From Clostridiaceae bacterium (GTDB taxonomy: Bacteria; Bacillota; Clostridia; Oscillospirales; Acutalibacteraceae), in the NCBI GenBank assembly GCA_016297645.1, contig JAEDGF010000078.1, positions 1 to 8,475 of the forward strand: a DNA stretch of 8,475 nucleotides, written 5' to 3'. The notes under the pieces are model-generated. The model did not search any database. It had not been told where the DNA came from and saw only the letters and a program-made list of their open reading frames with translations. Positions 4,835-8,475 of this stretch are shown in pieces. The position numbers were made by a program, and so were the translations under genes. Numbering within the stretch: the stretch's first letter is position 1; each line of letters begins with the position of its first letter.

Positions 4835-6234
4835 GTGAAACAACTTCAAAGGCAAAGGAACTTAAAAACGCGCTTTTTTACAAAAACGAAAATGCGTTTG
4901 TGAAGATGGGTGCGCAGGAAACGGAAGCGGCGTACGACTTCTGCGAGGAGTACAAGAGCTTCTTAAACGAGGCGAAAACCGAGCGCGAAGCTGTCATAAA
5001 GGTCATTGAGCTTGCAAAGGCGAACGGTTTTTCGGAGTTTCGTCCCGGCACATTCTACACCGAGGGCGACAAAATCTGGTACAACAACCGCGACAAATCG
5101 GTCATTCTTGCCGTTATCGGCAAGCGTGAATTGAGCGACGGCGTGCGTATCTGCGCCGCGCACATCGACTCTCCGCGTCTTGACCTCAAACAGAATCCGC
5201 TCGTTGAGGAATCAGACCTTGCCATGCTGAAAACGCGCTACTACGGCGGTATCAAAAAGTATCAGTGGACGGCAATTCCGCTCTCGCTGCACGGAGTCGT
5301 TATCAAGAAGAACGGCGAAAAGGTCACTGTCAAAATAGGCGAGGACGAGTCGGACCCCGTTTTCGTCGTGACGGATCTTCTGCCCCACCTTTCGCAGGAG
5401 CAGATGAAAAGCACGATGAGCGACGGCGTAAAGGGCGAGAAGCTCAATATTCTTGTCGGCAGCCGTCCGTTTGACGACAGCGACGAGGCGAACAACATAA
5501 AGCTCAACATCATGAATATTCTCCACGAGAAATACGGAATAGTCGAAGCCGACTTCCAGACGGCGGAGCTTGAAGCCGTCCCTGCGTTCGGTGCACGCGA
5601 TGTGGGACTCGACCGCTCGATGATAGGCTCCTACGGTCATGACGACAGGGTGTGCGCTTATCCGGCTCTCATGGCGATACTCGACACCGAAAAGCCCGAG
5701 TACACCTGCATAACGGTGCTGACGGACAAGGAGGAAACCGGTTCGCTCGGCAACACCGGACTCGATTCCTCTTACCTTAAATACTTTATTGCCGACCTCG
5801 CCGCCCCTGCCGGAATCGACCCGTGGACGGTTCTGAGCGCCTCGAAGTGCCTGTCGGCTGATGTAAATTCCGCGTTTGACCCCAACTATGCGGACGCCTT
5901 CGACAAGAATAACGCCAGCTATGTGAACAGGGGCGTTGCCATCTCGAAGTACACCGGTTCGCGCGGTAAATCGGGCGCAAGCGACGCAAGCGCGGAATAT
6001 CTCGCAGAGATAAGAAAAATTCTCGACGACGCGAAGGTCTGCTGGCAGACCGGCGAATTGGGCAAGGTCGACCTCGGCGGCGGCGGAACGGTTGCAAAGT
6101 TTGTTGCCATGCTCAATGTAGATGTTGTGGATATCGGCGTTCCGGTTCTCTCTATGCACGCACCGTTTGAGGTCGTGGGCAAGGCTGATATCTATGCGGC
6201 GTACAGAGCCTTTTCGGAATTTTATAAAGCATAA
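4831..6234 (+). CDS. M18 family aminopeptidase
   Basis: A 467-residue cytosolic metalloaminopeptidase of the M18 family (yeast aminopeptidase I / bacterial ApeA type). Members remove N-terminal residues, often acidic or neutral, from peptides using two metal ions and act as large oligomers. Visible metal and catalytic positions are H111 in AAHIDSPRLDLK, the GHDD segment (269-272) with the bridging aspartate, the E301-E302 pair in TDKEETGS, D344 in LSADVNSAFD, and H443 in SMHAPFEVVG. Roles of individual residues are assigned by family analogy. Length is normal and the frame is intact. The gene overlaps the RAYT stop by 4 nt and is followed after 29 nt by the DnaD-like gene. The likely role is peptide turnover; exact specificity cannot be read from the sequence. 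Confidence 0.96.
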   Translation: MSETTSKAKELKNALFYKNENAFVKMGAQETEAAYDFCEEYKSFLNEAKTEREAVIKVIELAKANGFSEFRPGTFYTEGDKIWYNNRDKSVILAVIGKRELSDGVRICAAHIDSPRLDLKQNPLVEESDLAMLKTRYYGGIKKYQWTAIPLSLHGVVIKKNGEKVTVKIGEDESDPVFVVTDLLPHLSQEQMKSTMSDGVKGEKLNILVGSRPFDDSDEANNIKLNIMNILHEKYGIVEADFQTAELEAVPAFGARDVGLDRSMIGSYGHDDRVCAYPALMAILDTEKPEYTCITVLTDKEETGSLGNTGLDSSYLKYFIADLAAPAGIDPWTVLSASKCLSADVNSAFDPNYADAFDKNNASYVNRGVAISKYTGSRGKSGASDASAEYLAEIRKILDDAKVCWQTGELGKVDLGGGGTVAKFVAMLNVDVVDIGVPVLSMHAPFEVVGKADIYAAYRAFSEFYKA

Positions 6235-6263
6235 ATAAAAAATATTAACCGGACAAAACAACT

Positions 6264-7481
6264 ATGTACTACATTTCTCCGAACTCATTTGCCGGGGTGT
6301 TCGCCGTCCCGTCCGCGCTTGCGGATACGGCGCTCAAAACCGTTTCCGGCAGCTTCTTAAAAGTAATACTGTGTATTTTCAGGCGCTGCTACGAGCCGAT
6401 AACGCCGGAGGAAATATCGAAACACACTGGCGTACCCGTCGGTGAGGTTGGTGACGCGCTGATATATTGGACTCAAAAGGGGCTTTTGTCGGAAAAAGCC
6501 CCGGTTGAGGAGGTTTCAAACGCCGTTTCGAACGGACTTCCGGACGAAAATCCGACCGGGGACACGGACGGAAATCAGAACAGATCAGCTGCCGACGATA
6601 TTTCTTTTACAGAGGAAAACGCGGAAAATATCCCCGAAAAAACAGGCGGTGCGTCCGTTTCGGTAAACACGGGCGTATCGGCTGACGGCAGCGAAGGCAC
6701 GGCGGCAAAAGCAGACACAAAGCCGCGCAAAACGACCGCCATGCCGGGCAGACTCTCCTATGAAATCATATGCAAGCGCATAAACGAGTCCGAAAATGTG
6801 CGCACACTTTTCTCGCAGGCGCAGACAAGGCTCGGGCGCACGATCGGCACGGGAGATCAGTCGTCGCTTTTACTGCTGCACGACTACTTCGGGCTGCCTG
6901 TCGAAGTTATTCTGGCGCTTTGCGAATACGCGTCAGTCAGCGGAAAAGGCGGCAATATGAATTACATATACACACTCGGAGTCGACTGGTCGAAGCGCGA
7001 GATCGACACGCTCGAAGAAGCGGACGAGGAATTCAAGCGTATTCAGGCTATCGACAAAAACTGGGCGCCTTTCTGCAAAATCACCGGCATAAAAAAGAAA
7101 AAGCCCACCGCGAAGCAGAGCGAATTTCTGTCGGTGTGGATAGACCGTTTTCATTTTACCATGGAAATGCTCTCGTGCGCGTATGACGAGATGAGCAAGC
7201 ACACGGACGAGATGAGCTTTCCGTATATGAACAAGATTCTCACGCAGTGGTACAACGCCGGAGTGGACACGCCCGAAAAGGTTCGTCTGCACGAGGAGGA
7301 ATTCACCGAAAACATGGTGAAGGCTGCTGCCGAACGCGCCAAAAAGAAGAAAGACGCGGCAAAAACACCGGGCGGCAACAATTCCGCAAGCTCCGGAACG
7401 CCCGCGTCCTACGACATCGAAAAGGCGCAGCAGAAGGCGAAAGCGTCCGTCCCCACCCTGAAAAAGAAGGAGAAACGGTAA
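6264..7481 (+). CDS. DnaD-like replication initiation protein
   Basis: A 405-residue protein of the DnaD/DnaB_2 superfamily, which in Firmicutes takes part in primosome assembly and helicase recruitment at origins or restart sites. The N-terminal part (about 1-80) resembles the DnaD winged-helix domain, with ITPEEISKHTGV as the recognition-helix region. A linker (about 81-160) rich in E, D, S, G and N is probably disordered. Two DnaD C-terminal-type helical repeats follow (about 165-260 and 285-345). Each ends in the YxxxI/LxxxW pattern: Y234-W242 and Y321-W329. The tail (355-405) is strongly basic and lysine-rich, suited to DNA contact. The start is less certain than for the neighbours: only CCGGA, about 11 nt upstream, resembles a ribosome-binding site, although the N-terminal residues fit the family. 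The stop is immediately followed by the start of the helicase-loader gene, so the two are surely co-expressed. B. subtilis DnaD is shorter, with a single C-terminal repeat; tandem repeats are seen in clostridial members. Confidence 0.9.
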   Translation: MYYISPNSFAGVFAVPSALADTALKTVSGSFLKVILCIFRRCYEPITPEEISKHTGVPVGEVGDALIYWTQKGLLSEKAPVEEVSNAVSNGLPDENPTGDTDGNQNRSAADDISFTEENAENIPEKTGGASVSVNTGVSADGSEGTAAKADTKPRKTTAMPGRLSYEIICKRINESENVRTLFSQAQTRLGRTIGTGDQSSLLLLHDYFGLPVEVILALCEYASVSGKGGNMNYIYTLGVDWSKREIDTLEEADEEFKRIQAIDKNWAPFCKITGIKKKKPTAKQSEFLSVWIDRFHFTMEMLSCAYDEMSKHTDEMSFPYMNKILTQWYNAGVDTPEKVRLHEEEFTENMVKAAAERAKKKKDAAKTPGGNNSASSGTPASYDIEKAQQKAKASVPTLKKKEKR

Positions 7482-8471
7482 ATGGCATACAAGAGAGAAA
7501 TGTTTGAAAAGGCGAAACAGATAATCGACAAAAGGCGTACGGACGCGGAGGAGGCAGCCGAAGCGCGCCGCCGCGACTTTGAGAAAAAGGTCCCGGAATA
7601 CGGCGAGCTGCGCAATATTCTCATCCGCTCCGTCACTGAAGCCATGAAGACCATAAACATGGATCGCGAGAACGCCGCGGTCGTTATCGAGGAGCAGAAG
7701 AACAAAAATCTTGCAGCGCAGCGGCGCATAAAAGAGCTTCTCGCCGAGAATGATCTGCCGGAAGACTGGCTCGAAATCAAATACACCTGTCCCATCTGCT
7801 CCGACACGGGCTACAACGAAACGAAGCTCTGCTCGTGCTATATCGACCTGTTAAAAAAAGCGGCTTTTGAGGAAGCCGGTAAAAAATCGCCGCTCAGGTC
7901 CTGCCGTTTTTCCGATTTCAGGCTCGACTACTACCCGACGGACTACAACCGCGAGTACGGCTGCACCTCGCGCGAAAGAATGGAGAATATCCTCGCGTTC
8001 TGCAAGGGCTACGCCGACGATTTCGACACCGATTCACAGAGTATTTTAATGCTCGGCGAAACGGGACTCGGCAAAACGCACCTGTCGCTGTCCATCTGCG
8101 GCGAGGTCATAGAAAAGGGCTTCAACGCGGTCTACAATTCCGCGCAGAATATCTTCACGGAGCTTAACAAGGAGTATTTCGGGCGTTCGGACAATTCTTT
8201 CAGCTACGAAGCGATGATTTTAGAATGCGACCTGCTCGTGATAGACGACCTCGGGGCGGAGTTTTCGACACAGTTTACGAACACCGCGCTTTACAACATA
8301 ATAAATACGAGGATGAACTATTCACTGCCGACGATAATCAGCACGAATCTGTCGCTTAAAGAGCTTGAAGAACGCTACACGCGCAGAATCTCCTCGCGCA
8401 TTATCGGCGAATACGCCGTGTTGGACTTCTTCGGCAAAGACATCAGACAGATAAAAAGCGAACAGGAATAA
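7482..8471 (+). CDS. DnaC/DnaI-like replicative helicase loader (AAA+ ATPase)
   Basis: A 329-residue AAA+ ATPase of the DnaC/DnaI family, which loads the hexameric replicative helicase on single-stranded DNA. The first 95 residues are charged and helical with coiled-coil character. A cysteine cluster, CPIC (103-106) and CSC (117-119), looks like the zinc-binding region of DnaI that contacts the helicase. The ATPase core shows Walker A GETGLGKTH (192-200), Walker B LLVIDDLGAE (251-260), a sensor-like STN (287-289), and SSR (304-306) with a probable arginine finger. AAGGAG (7467-7472) lies nine bases before the ATG. The start codon follows directly on the upstream stop with no gap. The paired DnaD-like gene supports a replication role rather than an insertion-sequence helper ATPase (IstB type), which shares this fold. 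Four bases remain after the stop, so the following gene is unseen. Confidence 0.95.
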   Translation: MAYKREMFEKAKQIIDKRRTDAEEAAEARRRDFEKKVPEYGELRNILIRSVTEAMKTINMDRENAAVVIEEQKNKNLAAQRRIKELLAENDLPEDWLEIKYTCPICSDTGYNETKLCSCYIDLLKKAAFEEAGKKSPLRSCRFSDFRLDYYPTDYNREYGCTSRERMENILAFCKGYADDFDTDSQSILMLGETGLGKTHLSLSICGEVIEKGFNAVYNSAQNIFTELNKEYFGRSDNSFSYEAMILECDLLVIDDLGAEFSTQFTNTALYNIINTRMNYSLPTIISTNLSLKELEERYTRRISSRIIGEYAVLDFFGKDIRQIKSEQE

Positions 8472-8475
8472 AAAA

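Noticed and set aside
5212..6261. Long open frame on the minus strand (349 codons) opposite the aminopeptidase gene
   Set aside because: It lies wholly opposite a confidently identified gene, resembles no protein family I know, and has no plausible ribosome-binding site; codon bias of the + strand gene keeps the antisense frame open.

Overview
The window reads as a stretch of chromosome from an anaerobic member of the Clostridia (Firmicutes), probably an Oscillospirales/Ruminococcaceae-like gut lineage. This placement is inferred from gene content: a DUF951 protein, prfA next to a Sua5-type gene, and a DnaD-domain protein paired with a DnaC/DnaI-type loader. No rRNA or other taxonomic marker is present. 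All seven genes lie on the + strand and have purine-rich upstream regions and Firmicute-type domain organisation.

Layout. 1-348: non-coding, holding a striking chain of eight back-to-back hairpins (19-153). 349-534: small DUF951 protein. 535-806: non-coding, with a 40-bp tandem repeat (561-663). 807-3524: prfA (release factor 1), followed 6 nt later by a fusion of a Sua5-type threonylcarbamoyl-AMP synthase with dephospho-CoA kinase. 3525-4315: about 790 bp without a gene. It carries two inverted REP-like sequences (31-nt exact core) with imperfect complementarity continuing on both sides, a second segment with several stems that includes a perfect 11-bp inverted repeat, and a third partial REP copy. 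4316-4834: a REP-associated tyrosine transposase (RAYT, IS200-like HUH family). 4831-8471: M18 aminopeptidase, DnaD-like protein and DnaC-like helicase loader, tightly spaced and probably co-transcribed.

How it works together. prfA and the first half of the fusion protein both serve translation: stop-codon release, and the t6A modification of ANN-decoding tRNAs. The kinase half completes coenzyme A. The last two genes probably act as a pair that brings the replicative helicase to DNA. The RAYT and nearby REP-like palindromes look like a domesticated or recently active REP/RAYT locus wedged between two housekeeping operons. The RAYT frame ends in a 4-nt ATGA overlap with the aminopeptidase gene.

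Most unusual, in order: the eight-hairpin chain at 19-153, the REP/RAYT palindrome region with its candidate structured segment, the TsaC/Sua5-CoaE fusion, and the RAYT-aminopeptidase overlap. No complete new defence or metabolic system is visible. The hairpin chain is the best candidate for something undescribed.
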